Shown here piece after piece: positions 44,107-53,367 of a stretch of DNA of 64,000 bases (its first letter is position 1; each line of letters opens with the position of its first letter). A model generated the notes under the pieces. The model made no database searches and was not told the DNA's origin. It saw only the letters and a list, made by a program, of their open reading frames with translations. The stretch lies in the NCBI GenBank assembly GCA_964441755.1, contig CAYTVG010000010.1, positions 85,394 through 149,393 of the forward strand, in the 5' to 3' direction. The position numbers were made by a program, and so were the translations under genes. This DNA is from JAUMBM01 sp964441755 (GTDB taxonomy: Bacteria > Bacteroidota > Bacteroidia > Chitinophagales > Saprospiraceae).

Positions 44107-44973
44107 CTAGCGTCCTCCTTTATTTCCAGCAGCAGCTGCGTTTTCACTCATCTGCTGATTCCCACCGCTCGCAGCAGGTGCAGTTGTCTGCTCTGTACTT
44201 GTTGCAGCCTTCACAGCTGCTACCGGTGTTCCAAAGGATGGATTAAGTGTATTCTCGCTATCGCTGTAAGTCAATTTTTTATCCTGTGCCTGTAATGCGC
44301 GGATCCAGTGAATCACCTGCCAGCGCTCTTCATAGCTCATTTTGTCGGCATAACCACCCATGACGTTCTTTCCGTACATGATAGCGTGGTAGTAGCGACC
44401 ATTGCTGGCTACGCTGAACTCTTCATTCAGAAAGTTGGCAGGCGCTGCAGGGTATTTAGCATTGGGATTTTCCTCAGCATAGAGGTAGCCAAGACCATTG
44501 CCCTTTTCACCGTGACATACGCCGCAAAAGATATTGTACAACTCTTTGCCCTTTTCAAGGCCGGCAGCTGTAATTGGGAAAGGATTCGCAAGGATCTCCG
44601 CAGTAGCACGCAGACGCTCCTCCTCTGTATCAGCATAGTAATAAGGTACCTGTCCATTGACCGGTACAACCATACCGTTGATTTGATCGGCAGCAGCATC
44701 AGCAGCGCCCCCCAGGGCAACACCTGCATAACCACGGGGAACTGTCCCCAGTACCGGCTGTGTGATATTCCGGACAAAATCAGCCTTGGGTGCAGTACTC
44801 TCCTTATCCCAGGTGTTGTACTTGTAAGCACCGTAGACATTTGCCTCAACTGCGACAGAATGGCCCATATCAGGCATATACTCGCTACCCGCAAAATTAC
44901 CCTCTGCAGGAGAGCATGCCTGCATTGCAGCAGCGGCAACCGCTGCCAGCAACATAAATTTGAATGTATTCAT
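44107..44973 (-). CDS. actE: ACIII subunit ActE, mono-heme cytochrome c lipoprotein
   Basis: The start at the ATG at 44973 gives a clean lipoprotein leader (MNTFKFMLLA ... AAMQAC, lipid Cys20); 288 residues. The C-terminal half is a class I cytochrome c domain with C150-G-V-C153-H154 and a later Met ligand in YHAIMYGKNVMGGYADKMSYEERW. Electrons from the Fe-S and multiheme subunits leave ACIII through such heme domains. A low-complexity Ala/Gly/Thr-rich tail (about 250-288) closes the protein. It follows actD by about 23 bp. Confidence 0.9.
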   Translation of the reverse strand: MNTFKFMLLAAVAAAAMQACSPAEGNFAGSEYMPDMGHSVAVEANVYGAYKYNTWDKESTAPKADFVRNITQPVLGTVPRGYAGVALGGAADAAADQINGMVVPVNGQVPYYYADTEEERLRATAEILANPFPITAAGLEKGKELYNIFCGVCHGEKGNGLGYLYAEENPNAKYPAAPANFLNEEFSVASNGRYYHAIMYGKNVMGGYADKMSYEERWQVIHWIRALQAQDKKLTYSDSENTLNPSFGTPVAAVKAATSTEQTTAPAASGGNQQMSENAAAAGNKGGR

Positions 44974-44996
44974 TGGACGTTGCATCTCAGAGTCAA

Positions 44997-45530
44997 TTAA
45001 ATCACCTTGGTGTTTACTTCAGAAGCACCGGTGCCGTTGAAAAATGCGCGCAGCTTACTGACTTCCTCATCGCTTGCACCATTTGTCTGGAAAGCAATGC
45101 AGAATTTATCGTCGGTAATGCGATCGTCCAGGGTGGGGTTTTCAGCACCCGGCCACAAGCCGCACACAGAATAGAAAGTGACCACCATACCGATAGCCGC
45201 AAAAAGCACTGTAAGCTCGAACGTTATCGGGATGAAAGAAGGTACAGACCAGTAAGGCTTTCCACCAAAAATGATCGGCCAGTCGCGGGTAAATACCCAG
45301 GTCATGAACAGGAAGGCCGTCAATGTACCGATTGACCCGTATACAAAACCGGCGATATGCAGCCGGCTTTCCGACAAGCCCAGCAAAGGATCTAACCCGT
45401 GCACAGGAAAAGGCGTGTAGACATCCATGATATCCAGGTGCTCCTTCTTGGCCTCTTTCACCGCCTGCAGCAGCAGCTCCTCATCGTCGTACAGGCCGTA
45501 CAAAACCTCTTTATTGCTTACTTCGCTCAT
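44997..45530 (-). CDS. actD: ACIII subunit ActD (DUF3341)
   Basis: A 177-residue DUF3341 protein with two membrane helices (GSIGTLTAFLFMTWVFTRDW and PITFELTVLFAAIGMVVTFYSV). Conserved features are EVLYGLYDDEELLLQAV and the segment WPGAENPTLDDRITDDKFCIAFQ. It is a small accessory subunit of the alternative complex III, contacting ActC and ActB. Its length and position, between actC and actE, are as expected. Confidence 0.9.
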   Translation of the reverse strand: MSEVSNKEVLYGLYDDEELLLQAVKEAKKEHLDIMDVYTPFPVHGLDPLLGLSESRLHIAGFVYGSIGTLTAFLFMTWVFTRDWPIIFGGKPYWSVPSFIPITFELTVLFAAIGMVVTFYSVCGLWPGAENPTLDDRITDDKFCIAFQTNGASDEEVSKLRAFFNGTGASEVNTKVI

Positions 45531-45566
45531 TGGTATTGCGATTAAAACTTACTCAGAAAATTGATT

Positions 45567-47009
45567 TTAGTGATGTCCGTGATCATCATGGTCGTGGTGG
45601 GCATGTACCTCTACTTCGTTGTGGTACTTAGCATTCTTTCCACCCTTTCCTGCGTACTGATCACCTGCCATCTTCAGGATGCTCTTGACCTCCGCAACGG
45701 CAATTACCGGCGCTACCCGTACAAAGATCAGGTAGAGCGTAAAGAAGAGACCCAGGGTACCTACAAACAATCCTATCTCTACCCAAGTTGGTGTGTAATA
45801 ACTCCAGCTGGAAGGCAGATAATCTCTTGCCAAGGTCGTAGCAATGATTACAAAGCGCTCAAACCACATACCAATATTCACAAATATCGACATCACGAAA
45901 GTGACGAAAATACTGCGGCGGTATTTTTTCACCCAAAATATCTGAGGAGACAATACATTACAAGCCATCATACCCACGTAACTCCACCAATAAGGCCCCA
46001 ATACGCGGTTATAGAAAGCAAACTGCTCGTAAACGTAGCCAGAATACCAGGCTATGAATAATTCTGTCAGGTAAGCAACCCCTACGATAGTTCCCGTCAG
46101 CAGGATCACTTTATTCATACTTTCGATGTGCGCAACCGTGATATAGTCCTGCAGGTTAAGCACCTTGCGCGTAATCACCATCAGCGTCTGCACCATGGCA
46201 AAACCTGAAAAGATGGCTCCTGCCACAAAGTAAGGCGGGAAGATGGTGGTGTGCCAGCCGGGAATTACGGAAGTTGCGAAGTCAAAAGATACGATGGTGT
46301 GAACCGACAATACCAGCGGCGTTGACAAACCCGCCAACACCAATGAGAGGCTCTCCCAACGCTGCCAGTGCTTAGCAGCTCCTGTCCAGCCGAACGACAA
46401 CGAGTTGTATATCTTCCTGCGCAGTCCTTTAGAGCGGTCGCGTACCGTAGCAAAGTCCGGCACAAGACCCGTATACCAAAAGAGCAGAGAGACCGTCAGG
46501 TAAGTAGAAATGGCAAATACGTCCCACAGCAGTGGTGAGTTGAAATTCACCCACAACGGCCCCCTTGTATTAGGATAAGGGAAGATAAAGATAGCCAGCC
46601 ACAAACGCCCCATGTGAATCAGCGGGAACTGCCCCGCACACATGACCGCAAAAATAGTCATGGCTTCCGCCGCGCGGTTAACCCCTGTGCGCCACTTTTG
46701 CCGGAACAGCATAAGGATAGCGGAGATCAGCGTACCTGCGTGACCGATACCTACCCACCAAACGAAATTGGTGATGTCCCAGCCCCAGCCGATGGTTCGA
46801 TTGAGATTCCAGGATCCAATACCTACCCATATCGTCCAGGCAAGACTGAAAGCATAGAGCCCAAGTCCCGTCACCGCGATGAGAAAGGCAATGACCCAAG
46901 CCTTGCTGGGTGTCCGCTCAGTAGGCGAACAGATGTCTTCGGTAATCTGGTGATAGGTCTTACCACCAGTGATTAATGGTTCCCGAATTGGAGAAACAAA
47001 TGCGCTCAT
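45567..47009 (-). CDS. actC: ACIII subunit ActC (NrfD/PsrC-like)
   Basis: A 480-residue polytopic membrane protein with about ten helices. It carries the NrfD-family features GWGWDITNFVWWVGIGHAGTLISAILML, RAAEAMTIFAVMCAGQFPLIHMGR and AKHWQRWESLSLVLAGLSTPLVLSVHTIVSFDFA. Menaquinol is oxidised at the interface between ActC and the Fe-S subunit ActB. The C-terminus ends in a His-rich tail (HAHHDHDDHGHH). It lies between actB and actD as in other ACIII operons. Confidence 0.93.
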   Translation of the reverse strand: MSAFVSPIREPLITGGKTYHQITEDICSPTERTPSKAWVIAFLIAVTGLGLYAFSLAWTIWVGIGSWNLNRTIGWGWDITNFVWWVGIGHAGTLISAILMLFRQKWRTGVNRAAEAMTIFAVMCAGQFPLIHMGRLWLAIFIFPYPNTRGPLWVNFNSPLLWDVFAISTYLTVSLLFWYTGLVPDFATVRDRSKGLRRKIYNSLSFGWTGAAKHWQRWESLSLVLAGLSTPLVLSVHTIVSFDFATSVIPGWHTTIFPPYFVAGAIFSGFAMVQTLMVITRKVLNLQDYITVAHIESMNKVILLTGTIVGVAYLTELFIAWYSGYVYEQFAFYNRVLGPYWWSYVGMMACNVLSPQIFWVKKYRRSIFVTFVMSIFVNIGMWFERFVIIATTLARDYLPSSWSYYTPTWVEIGLFVGTLGLFFTLYLIFVRVAPVIAVAEVKSILKMAGDQYAGKGGKNAKYHNEVEVHAHHDHDDHGHH

Positions 47010-47090
47010 ATTTAGCTATTTGCCGTTGCGGATGATAACGAACTGTGATGACGAACTTCTCCGCAAGGTTATCGAAAACAATTTATTCGC

Positions 47091-50000
47091 TTATGCCTTG
47101 TCCAGTTCTTCACTGGTGTTGCTCACGCGTGCTGCATAAAAGACACTTGAACGCGTGTTGACCTCTTCAAGTACCAGGTAATTCAGCGGATTCTCCAGGC
47201 GAGCTGCTACTTCCCCTTCCTTGTTATTGCGATCACCGAAGACGATGGCGCCCGTTGGACAAGCTGTCTGGCAAGCTGTACGAACATCCGCATCTTTCAG
47301 GCCGCGCATCTCTGACTTAGCCGTAAGTTTGCCCTGCTGTATGCGCTGCACACAGAAGCTGCACTTTTCGATTACACCCCGTGAACGAACAGTCACATCC
47401 GGATTGAGTACCATGCGGGTGAGGTTGTCAGCACCAAATGGCAGCTCTTCATTGGTAACCTGCGGTTCATTCATACCGAACAAGTCCGCTGTTGTGTAAT
47501 CAAGCCAGTTGAAGCGACGCACCTTGTAGGGACAGTTGTTGGCGCAGTAACGTGTACCAATACAACGGTTGTAAGTCATCTGGTTGAGACCCTCTGAACT
47601 GTGGTTGGTAGCCGCCACAGGACAAACGTTCTCGCAAGGCGCATTATCGCAATGCTGGCACATCATCGGCTGGTATACAGCCTTTGGATTTTCGTAGTCA
47701 CCGTAGTAGTAGCGGTCGATGCGCAGCCAGGTCATTTCGTGGTGGCGAGCCACCTCTTTTTTACCTACCACAGGCACGTTATTCTCTGCCAGACAAGCCA
47801 CCTGGCAGGCTCCGCAACCAATACAAGCGCTCAGGTCGACATGCATAGCCCAGTGATGACCCTGGCCATAAATTGTCTTAGAATACTCCTCATACGGATA
47901 GAGCGTCTGTTGATTGAGGTGCTCTGCTTCCGCGCGCTTGTGTGTAATATGATCTGTAAGCTCTTTCAGTTCGTTGAGCTTACCGTGATAAATAATTGAG
48001 CGATTGGTAAGGCCTCCCTGGTATCCTGACCCCAGGCGCATAACCGTTTTTTCGTCCACATTAAGTGGCTTACCGGTCTCTTTATCCAGAACGACTGCAC
48101 CATTTTCATCCCGTGCAGTAACGCCCATAGTATGGTGATACTGAACGCAGGCAAATGCGTCATCAACACCGATGCGATCGCTGACAGCAGCATCTGCGGC
48201 ATAGTACTGCGTATTGCCGTCGCTGTCAGTCTTCAGCCAGGAGTATACATTCACACCGATTTTATCACCCAGTGCTACGCCCATTTTACCGGTTGTCTCA
48301 CGACCATACCCCAATGCCAATGAAAGTGTTCCTTTGGGGAGACCAAACTGCCGTACGCAAGTTACTGCCTGCTTTTTGCCGGCGAGTGTCAGCTCAACGA
48401 TATCCGCTTCGCCATACATCTCACGATCGTTGAGGCCCCGCAATGAAGTCCACTCATTGCCACCATCCCAACTAACCGGAATTCCCAGATAATTGCCCCA
48501 TGTTGTCCGGGTGATAGGATCCGGCATTTCCTGCAGCCAGGGGTTTGCAGCATAATCACCGCCACCCATATTGACTGTTTCGAAGAAAGAAACCTCCAAC
48601 TCAGCAGAAGAAGGCTTGCGCACCTTAGCAGCAGCAGCATTGACGTCTGCAGCGAAAGAGACTGCTATCGTTGCCTGTGGAATCTCAACCACACCATCGT
48701 GCAGAGCGCTGTCCCAGAATACCTGGAAAGTACGGAAAGAGGACTGTCTGGAGAAGATAGCTGTCTCCCAGTGTGCCTTGATATAATCAAAATAAGGCTG
48801 CTCAGCTTCTTTGTTGTAGCCCGCTGCTTCTGACCATACCAACAGGCTCTCTTCCGCCTGCCGGGTACCGGGACGACCGATAGCTGCGAAGATAGGCGCA
48901 ATGGTAGGCTGTACGAGGCTGTAGTGCCCCTGCTTAGGTGCAGCATCACCCCAACTTTCGAGATAGTGGTGCGTAGGCGTTACGTAGTCACAAAGCAGGC
49001 TCGTCTCGTTGGGCTGCGTTGCGAAACTGACTTTGAGTTTTACACGCTTCATAGCCGCAGCAAAATCAGCTGCCTCCGGGAGTTCATAAGCAGGATTGGC
49101 ACCATCCCATACCAGCACTGCATCGACAGCACCGGATTTCATATCTTTTACCAGCTGTCGAACAGCCTTATCGTCGCCCTGGCGCTGATTGGAAGCATTG
49201 GTAAAATCGATGGTAGTACCATAGTTACCCAACAGGTTATTGATAGCATTTACCAACACCTGCTCACCTTGGTTATTAGAGCCGGAAACGACCAGACCCT
49301 TACCACGTGCCGACAGCAGCTCAGCAGCTACCAATCCTATTTTCTTCTGCTTATCTGCAGGAAGCTGAGGACCGGAAACAGTAGCAGCGCCGGTTGCCTT
49401 CGCTACTTCGTTGTAAAGTGCTACAATGGCAGCCCCCACTTCCGAAGGCCTTACAGCAACCCGGTGGTCAGCATTGGATCCGGTCAGGCTATAATTGCTT
49501 TCCACCTGAATATGACGAGACATAGTCGGCGAATCGGTCGAAATCTTGCGACCCTTCGCATACTGAGCAGCATATTCTATCGGAGAAATCCAGGTACCCA
49601 GGAAATCGCAATCGATACCCACGATGACAGACGCCTTATCGAACTGATAAGCAGGCACAGCCCGCTGTCCGAAGCTCAGCTCATTGGCCTGCAACAAGGC
49701 TGAACTTGAAACCGCATCATACATCACCACAGCGGTGTTGGGGTACTTAGCTGTAAAGTCCTCAATCGCCTTACGCGTAGTAGGACTCATCAAAGTTGGT
49801 GCTATGATGCGCACTTTTGCGTCTGCCTGCAGCATACCCTTGATCTCCATATCAATGGCATCCCATGACAAACCACCTTTGACCACTTCAGGCTTACCGT
49901 CCTTCATGCGGACAGGGCCGTCGAAGCGGCTGGTATCATACAAACTCAGGACGCTCGCCTGCACACGAGCACTCGTACCGCCCTGCGTAACTTTCGAATA

Positions 50001-50375
50001 ACTGTTGCCCTCCACTTTGATAGGACGACCCTCGCGTGTTTTGACAATGATGGCACAATAGTCACCACCGCGAACATAAGAACTGGCGAAATAAGTTGCT
50101 ACACCAGGAACGATACTATCCGGCTTTACAACATAAGGAATAGCCTTGCGCACAGGAATTTCACAACCTGCGGCCAGCGTAGCTGCACCGATACCGAATC
50201 CCAGATAGCGAAGGAAATCGCGGCGGGTGGTCTCCAGTCGGCTGGACTCTGCTGTGCCCAGCTGGTCTACGATATTCAGCTCTTTAAACTCAGACTGGCT
50301 GGCCTCCAGAAAAACAGGATCGTTGTTTAGTTGATCAGCACCGATCCATACGTGATTATGTTCTTTATTTTTCAT
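47091..50375 (-). CDS. actB: ACIII subunit ActB, molybdopterin-like plus four Fe-S clusters
   Basis: A 1094-residue protein. A Tat-type signal is at 50-70 (TRRDFLRYLGFGIGAATLAAG, twin Arg 51-52) ending at Cys71, possibly a lipid attachment. Residues about 80-800 resemble the molybdopterin oxidoreductase family. The C-terminal part from about 840 is ferredoxin-like, with CIGCGACQVACLAENN (Cys851 first), CQHCDNAPCENVCP, CIGTRYCANNCP and CSFCVQ ... CQTACPTG, enough cysteines for four Fe-S clusters. This matches ActB as the fused B1+B2 form: the Mo-like domain is known not to bind the cofactor in ACIII, and the clusters transfer electrons from menaquinol to ActA hemes. Confidence 0.94.
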   Translation of the reverse strand: MKNKEHNHVWIGADQLNNDPVFLEASQSEFKELNIVDQLGTAESSRLETTRRDFLRYLGFGIGAATLAAGCEIPVRKAIPYVVKPDSIVPGVATYFASSYVRGGDYCAIIVKTREGRPIKVEGNSYSKVTQGGTSARVQASVLSLYDTSRFDGPVRMKDGKPEVVKGGLSWDAIDMEIKGMLQADAKVRIIAPTLMSPTTRKAIEDFTAKYPNTAVVMYDAVSSSALLQANELSFGQRAVPAYQFDKASVIVGIDCDFLGTWISPIEYAAQYAKGRKISTDSPTMSRHIQVESNYSLTGSNADHRVAVRPSEVGAAIVALYNEVAKATGAATVSGPQLPADKQKKIGLVAAELLSARGKGLVVSGSNNQGEQVLVNAINNLLGNYGTTIDFTNASNQRQGDDKAVRQLVKDMKSGAVDAVLVWDGANPAYELPEAADFAAAMKRVKLKVSFATQPNETSLLCDYVTPTHHYLESWGDAAPKQGHYSLVQPTIAPIFAAIGRPGTRQAEESLLVWSEAAGYNKEAEQPYFDYIKAHWETAIFSRQSSFRTFQVFWDSALHDGVVEIPQATIAVSFAADVNAAAAKVRKPSSAELEVSFFETVNMGGGDYAANPWLQEMPDPITRTTWGNYLGIPVSWDGGNEWTSLRGLNDREMYGEADIVELTLAGKKQAVTCVRQFGLPKGTLSLALGYGRETTGKMGVALGDKIGVNVYSWLKTDSDGNTQYYAADAAVSDRIGVDDAFACVQYHHTMGVTARDENGAVVLDKETGKPLNVDEKTVMRLGSGYQGGLTNRSIIYHGKLNELKELTDHITHKRAEAEHLNQQTLYPYEEYSKTIYGQGHHWAMHVDLSACIGCGACQVACLAENNVPVVGKKEVARHHEMTWLRIDRYYYGDYENPKAVYQPMMCQHCDNAPCENVCPVAATNHSSEGLNQMTYNRCIGTRYCANNCPYKVRRFNWLDYTTADLFGMNEPQVTNEELPFGADNLTRMVLNPDVTVRSRGVIEKCSFCVQRIQQGKLTAKSEMRGLKDADVRTACQTACPTGAIVFGDRNNKEGEVAARLENPLNYLVLEEVNTRSSVFYAARVSNTSEELDKA

Positions 50376-50441
50376 TTCGCTTGTTTATACTGCGTGCTTC
50401 CGTAGAATTAATGGATGGTTGTCGAAAAATCAGCAAAGGAA

Positions 50442-51848
50442 TTAATAGTGACACTTCTGGCACTCCAGACCACCGATGTCCTCAACGGTCACCTTGGTTC
50501 TCTCCCCTGTCTGAATCTGCTTGTGATACATGTGATACGACTTGTAATAGTCATTATCAGCAAATTTCACCTCCGTCTGGCGGTGGCAGTTTACACACCA
50601 ACCCATGGACAGCGGACTGTACTGGTACACTACCTCCATTTCCTCTACAGGACCATGGCAGGTTTGGCAAGCTACTTTACCTACCGTAACGTGCTGCGCG
50701 TGATTGAAGTACGCGTGGTCAGGCAGGTTATGAATGCGAACCCATTCGATCGGGCCGTAAATTTTATTGTCACCGCTGGCAGGATCTGTGAGTGCATCCA
50801 CAATGCCCTGCCACTCTGACTCAATCTTCTCTTCGTCCAACGATCCTCCTGAAGACACCTGCGTATCAGCAATCCACTTCTTGTAGATACGCTCCAGATC
50901 CTCATTACTCATCGTATCCGCATCGAAATACTTATCTGTATTAGGATCGTAGCCCGCTGAAGCAAAGATTTTTGTCAATTCGGCTGTTCCGTACTGTGAA
51001 CCCACCTTGATCGCCTTGTGGCAATTCATACAAGTATTGGAAGCGGGAATTACAGAATGCTTTGACCGACGAGCACCATCGTGACAGTACTGACAATCAA
51101 TTTTCTGCAGGCCCGCGTGGGTAGCATGCGAAAACTTAATCGGCTGCTCAGGCTCATAGCCCTGCTGCCGTCCCAGTGAGATAGCATTGTTGACTGTGGT
51201 ATAACCACCCAGTACCAACAGGGCGAACACCAGAAAGCCCACCACCCCACGGCTTGTGAGCACCTCTTTGAGCGTACGGCGACGCGCATCCATGTTACCA
51301 GCCTTCAACTCATTGATGTAGTTGAGGTTGGACATGATACGAGCGAGTACCAGTGCTAAAGCAGCCAGGGTAAGTGCCAGAATAGCAAATAAGGCCGTAT
51401 TGTCCTTAGGCTCTTCCACTGTCGCTACAGCACCACCGGCAGCAGCCGGCTTAGCACCATAGGTACCCGTGTATACCCCGTCGATGTATCCCAGGATATT
51501 TTCGATATCCTGATCTTTCAGGTTGAGGAAGTTGGTCATCACAACCGGACCCCACTCAGCCCAAAGCTCCTTCGCCTTGGGGTGACCTGCGGAAATCATC
51601 GCCTGTGAGTTGCGAATCCATGAATAAAGATCCTCGCGAGGGTAAGCTGACCAGCGCTCTTCCACCCCGCCAAGAGCGGGACCGGTGAGCTTGCTTTTCA
51701 TATCTTTCGCGTGGCAGGAAGCACAATTGGCTTGGAATAAGCTTTTGCCGGCATCAAGATCAACAGCGTCCTGCGCATTTACTGCCATAGTGGCAAATAC
51801 GAGGCAGACTGCCAACAAAAGACGGTGCATCAAAGACTTGTATGTCAT
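50442..51848 (-). CDS. actA: ACIII subunit ActA, hexaheme with N-terminal mono-heme domain
   Basis: A 468-residue protein with signal peptide (ends VNAQ, residue 26). Residues 30-130 are a separate class I cytochrome c domain with C42-A-S-C45-H46, then a membrane helix at about 152-172 and a second hydrophobic helix at 202-220. The C-terminal part carries five further CxxCH sites: Cys252, Cys273, Cys394, Cys418 and Cys463. The last five correspond to the pentaheme ActA known from ACIII; the extra N-terminal mono-heme domain makes six hemes. It is first in the act operon, with a two-box promoter just upstream. Confidence 0.93.
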   Translation of the reverse strand: MTYKSLMHRLLLAVCLVFATMAVNAQDAVDLDAGKSLFQANCASCHAKDMKSKLTGPALGGVEERWSAYPREDLYSWIRNSQAMISAGHPKAKELWAEWGPVVMTNFLNLKDQDIENILGYIDGVYTGTYGAKPAAAGGAVATVEEPKDNTALFAILALTLAALALVLARIMSNLNYINELKAGNMDARRRTLKEVLTSRGVVGFLVFALLVLGGYTTVNNAISLGRQQGYEPEQPIKFSHATHAGLQKIDCQYCHDGARRSKHSVIPASNTCMNCHKAIKVGSQYGTAELTKIFASAGYDPNTDKYFDADTMSNEDLERIYKKWIADTQVSSGGSLDEEKIESEWQGIVDALTDPASGDNKIYGPIEWVRIHNLPDHAYFNHAQHVTVGKVACQTCHGPVEEMEVVYQYSPLSMGWCVNCHRQTEVKFADNDYYKSYHMYHKQIQTGERTKVTVEDIGGLECQKCHY

Positions 51849-51911
51849 CGTAAGTGACGTTTAAAACTTTTTTTGCGATCGTTGTGGTTCATTTATCTCA
51901 TGAACTCGCCG

Positions 51912-51943
51912 CAAAGATAATTTCATGACAATTTTCTAACAAA
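51912..51943 (-). promoter_or_regulatory. Two-box promoter for the act operon
   Basis: On the minus strand, TTTG (51940-51943) is followed by a 20-bp spacer and TATCTTTG (51912-51919), matching the Bacteroidota -33/-7 consensus. The -7 box is 63 bp before the actA ATG, giving a leader of about 55 nt. Confidence 0.65.
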
Positions 51944-51960
51944 ACAAATGCAGTTTTAGC

Positions 51961-51987
51961 AGTTATTTAGACAAAATCTAAATAACT
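51961..51987. terminator. 11-bp hairpin after thyA
   Basis: AGTTATTTAGA (51961-51971) pairs perfectly with TCTAAATAACT (51977-51987). It sits between the thyA stop (51989) and the act promoter, and would separate the two transcription units. Confidence 0.6.
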
Positions 51988-51988
51988 A

Positions 51989-52894
51989 TCAAACAGCAAT
52001 GGGTGCCCTAATTGACGGATAGGGGTCATAGCCCTGCAGTTGTATGTCCTCATACGTAAAAGCAAAAAGATCCTTCACTGCGGGGTTTAGCACCACTTGC
52101 GGCAGTGCCCTTGGCTCGCGACTCAACTGCAGGCGCGCCTGTTCCTGGTGATTGAGGTACAGATGCACATCTCCGAAAGTGTGTACAAATTCGCCTGCAC
52201 GCAAATTACAGACCTGTGCTATCATTTCTGTCAGCAGTGCGTAGGAAGCAATGTTGAAAGGCACCCCCAGGAATACGTCTGCCGAGCGTTGGTACAACTG
52301 ACAGGAAAGGCGGTCCCCGGACACATAGAACTGAAAGAGCGCATGGCAAGGAGGGAGGCCCGACCGGACCATCATGGGTATATCAGCCGGATTCCATGCT
52401 GTGACAATCAGCCGCCGCGAATAAGGCTGCGTCTTAATATCATGGATTAGCTGGCTTATCTGATCGACACCGGCAAAATTGCGCCACTGCCGGCCATAGA
52501 CCGGCCCCAGTTCTCCCCAGTCTGCTGCGAAGGCTTCATCTTTGCGAATTCTTTCTACGAACGTCTGCATCATGGCCTCCCAGGCCTCACTGTACTTGGG
52601 GTAATCTGCCTCAAGCCCCTGCGCCTGCAGCCAATGCTGGTAGGGCCACTCGTTCCAGATATTAACGCCCTGCTGCACCAGATAGCGAATGTTGGTATCC
52701 CCTTTTAAAAACCAGAGCAACTCATGCGCAATCGCTTTGAAAGAAACCCGCTTGGTAGTCATCAGCGGAAACCCCTCTGACAGGTCGAAGCGCATCTGGT
52801 AGCCAAAAAGCCCCAGCGTACCCACGCCCGTCCTGTCGGGTCGCTGCTTTCCCTGCGTCAGCAGTTGATGTAATAAATCGTGATAAGCTTGCAT
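51989..52894 (-). CDS. thyA: Thymidylate synthase ThyA
   Basis: The start is set at the ATG at 52894 (MQAYHDLLHQLL), the normal N-terminus of ThyA; the in-frame region upstream overlaps the preceding gene. The 301 residues include RPDRTGVGTLGLFGYQMRF, ELLWFLKGDTN, the catalytic Cys183 in RSGLPPCHALFQF, DVFLGVPFNIASYALL and HLYLNHQEQ. It methylates dUMP to dTMP using methylenetetrahydrofolate. It is about 37 residues longer than E. coli ThyA (264), mostly an insertion around residues 85-125, as in many Bacteroidota. It is co-directional with a small membrane gene 16 bp upstream. Confidence 0.95.
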   Translation of the reverse strand: MQAYHDLLHQLLTQGKQRPDRTGVGTLGLFGYQMRFDLSEGFPLMTTKRVSFKAIAHELLWFLKGDTNIRYLVQQGVNIWNEWPYQHWLQAQGLEADYPKYSEAWEAMMQTFVERIRKDEAFAADWGELGPVYGRQWRNFAGVDQISQLIHDIKTQPYSRRLIVTAWNPADIPMMVRSGLPPCHALFQFYVSGDRLSCQLYQRSADVFLGVPFNIASYALLTEMIAQVCNLRAGEFVHTFGDVHLYLNHQEQARLQLSREPRALPQVVLNPAVKDLFAFTYEDIQLQGYDPYPSIRAPIAV

Positions 52895-52910
52895 AGGCGC
52901 GAAAGCAGGT

Positions 52911-53126
52911 TTATTGTACCGATTGCAGGCTGTCTGTTCGCAATGTATCAGCAGCGACGGCAGCCGGATCATCAATCCCCGGCGGCACCCCCATGCTTAG
53001 GTGGCGATAGGTAGCCAGCAGTAATAGCGCGATGATTAACAAGGCGCTCATACGCACGAAACGCCAACTAAACATCATACCCGATTGTTCCTCCTGAGGA
53101 GATTGCGGGTTGGGCGTATTTTCCAT
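52911..53126 (-). CDS. Small single-pass membrane protein
   Basis: A 71-residue protein with one membrane helix (FVRMSALLIIALLLLATYRHL), a proline-rich polar N-terminus and a polar C-terminus. It starts 32 bp from a TACCTTTG -7 box and ends 16 bp before thyA, so the two are probably in one transcript. No family is recognised; small tail proteins like this are frequent beside thyA or folA in Bacteroidota, but the function is unknown. Confidence 0.6.
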   Translation of the reverse strand: MENTPNPQSPQEEQSGMMFSWRFVRMSALLIIALLLLATYRHLSMGVPPGIDDPAAVAADTLRTDSLQSVQ

Positions 53127-53150
53127 AAGCGTGTTGTATGTTAGTCACTG

Positions 53151-53158
53151 CAAAGGTA
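53151..53158 (-). promoter_or_regulatory. Putative -7 box TACCTTTG for the small membrane protein-thyA operon
   Basis: Exact TAnnTTTG match on the minus strand, 24 bp upstream of the ATG. Confidence 0.4.
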
Positions 53159-53367
53159 ACGCTACAGTTTGGCTAACGTTCGTGAAAAATGATGCTTTGT
53201 ATAATAATATTTGTCGACCTCAGGCTGTCGACTGCCGCCGGTCGGGCTGTCTGCACAAAGTTGCCGGCCGACAAATCCGGTAGTCAACACCACAGAACAC
53301 ACAGAAAAACTCCCCAAAACGCCTTATCTTTAGGGCCAAATTGATCATCTGAACACATTGTTCGTGT

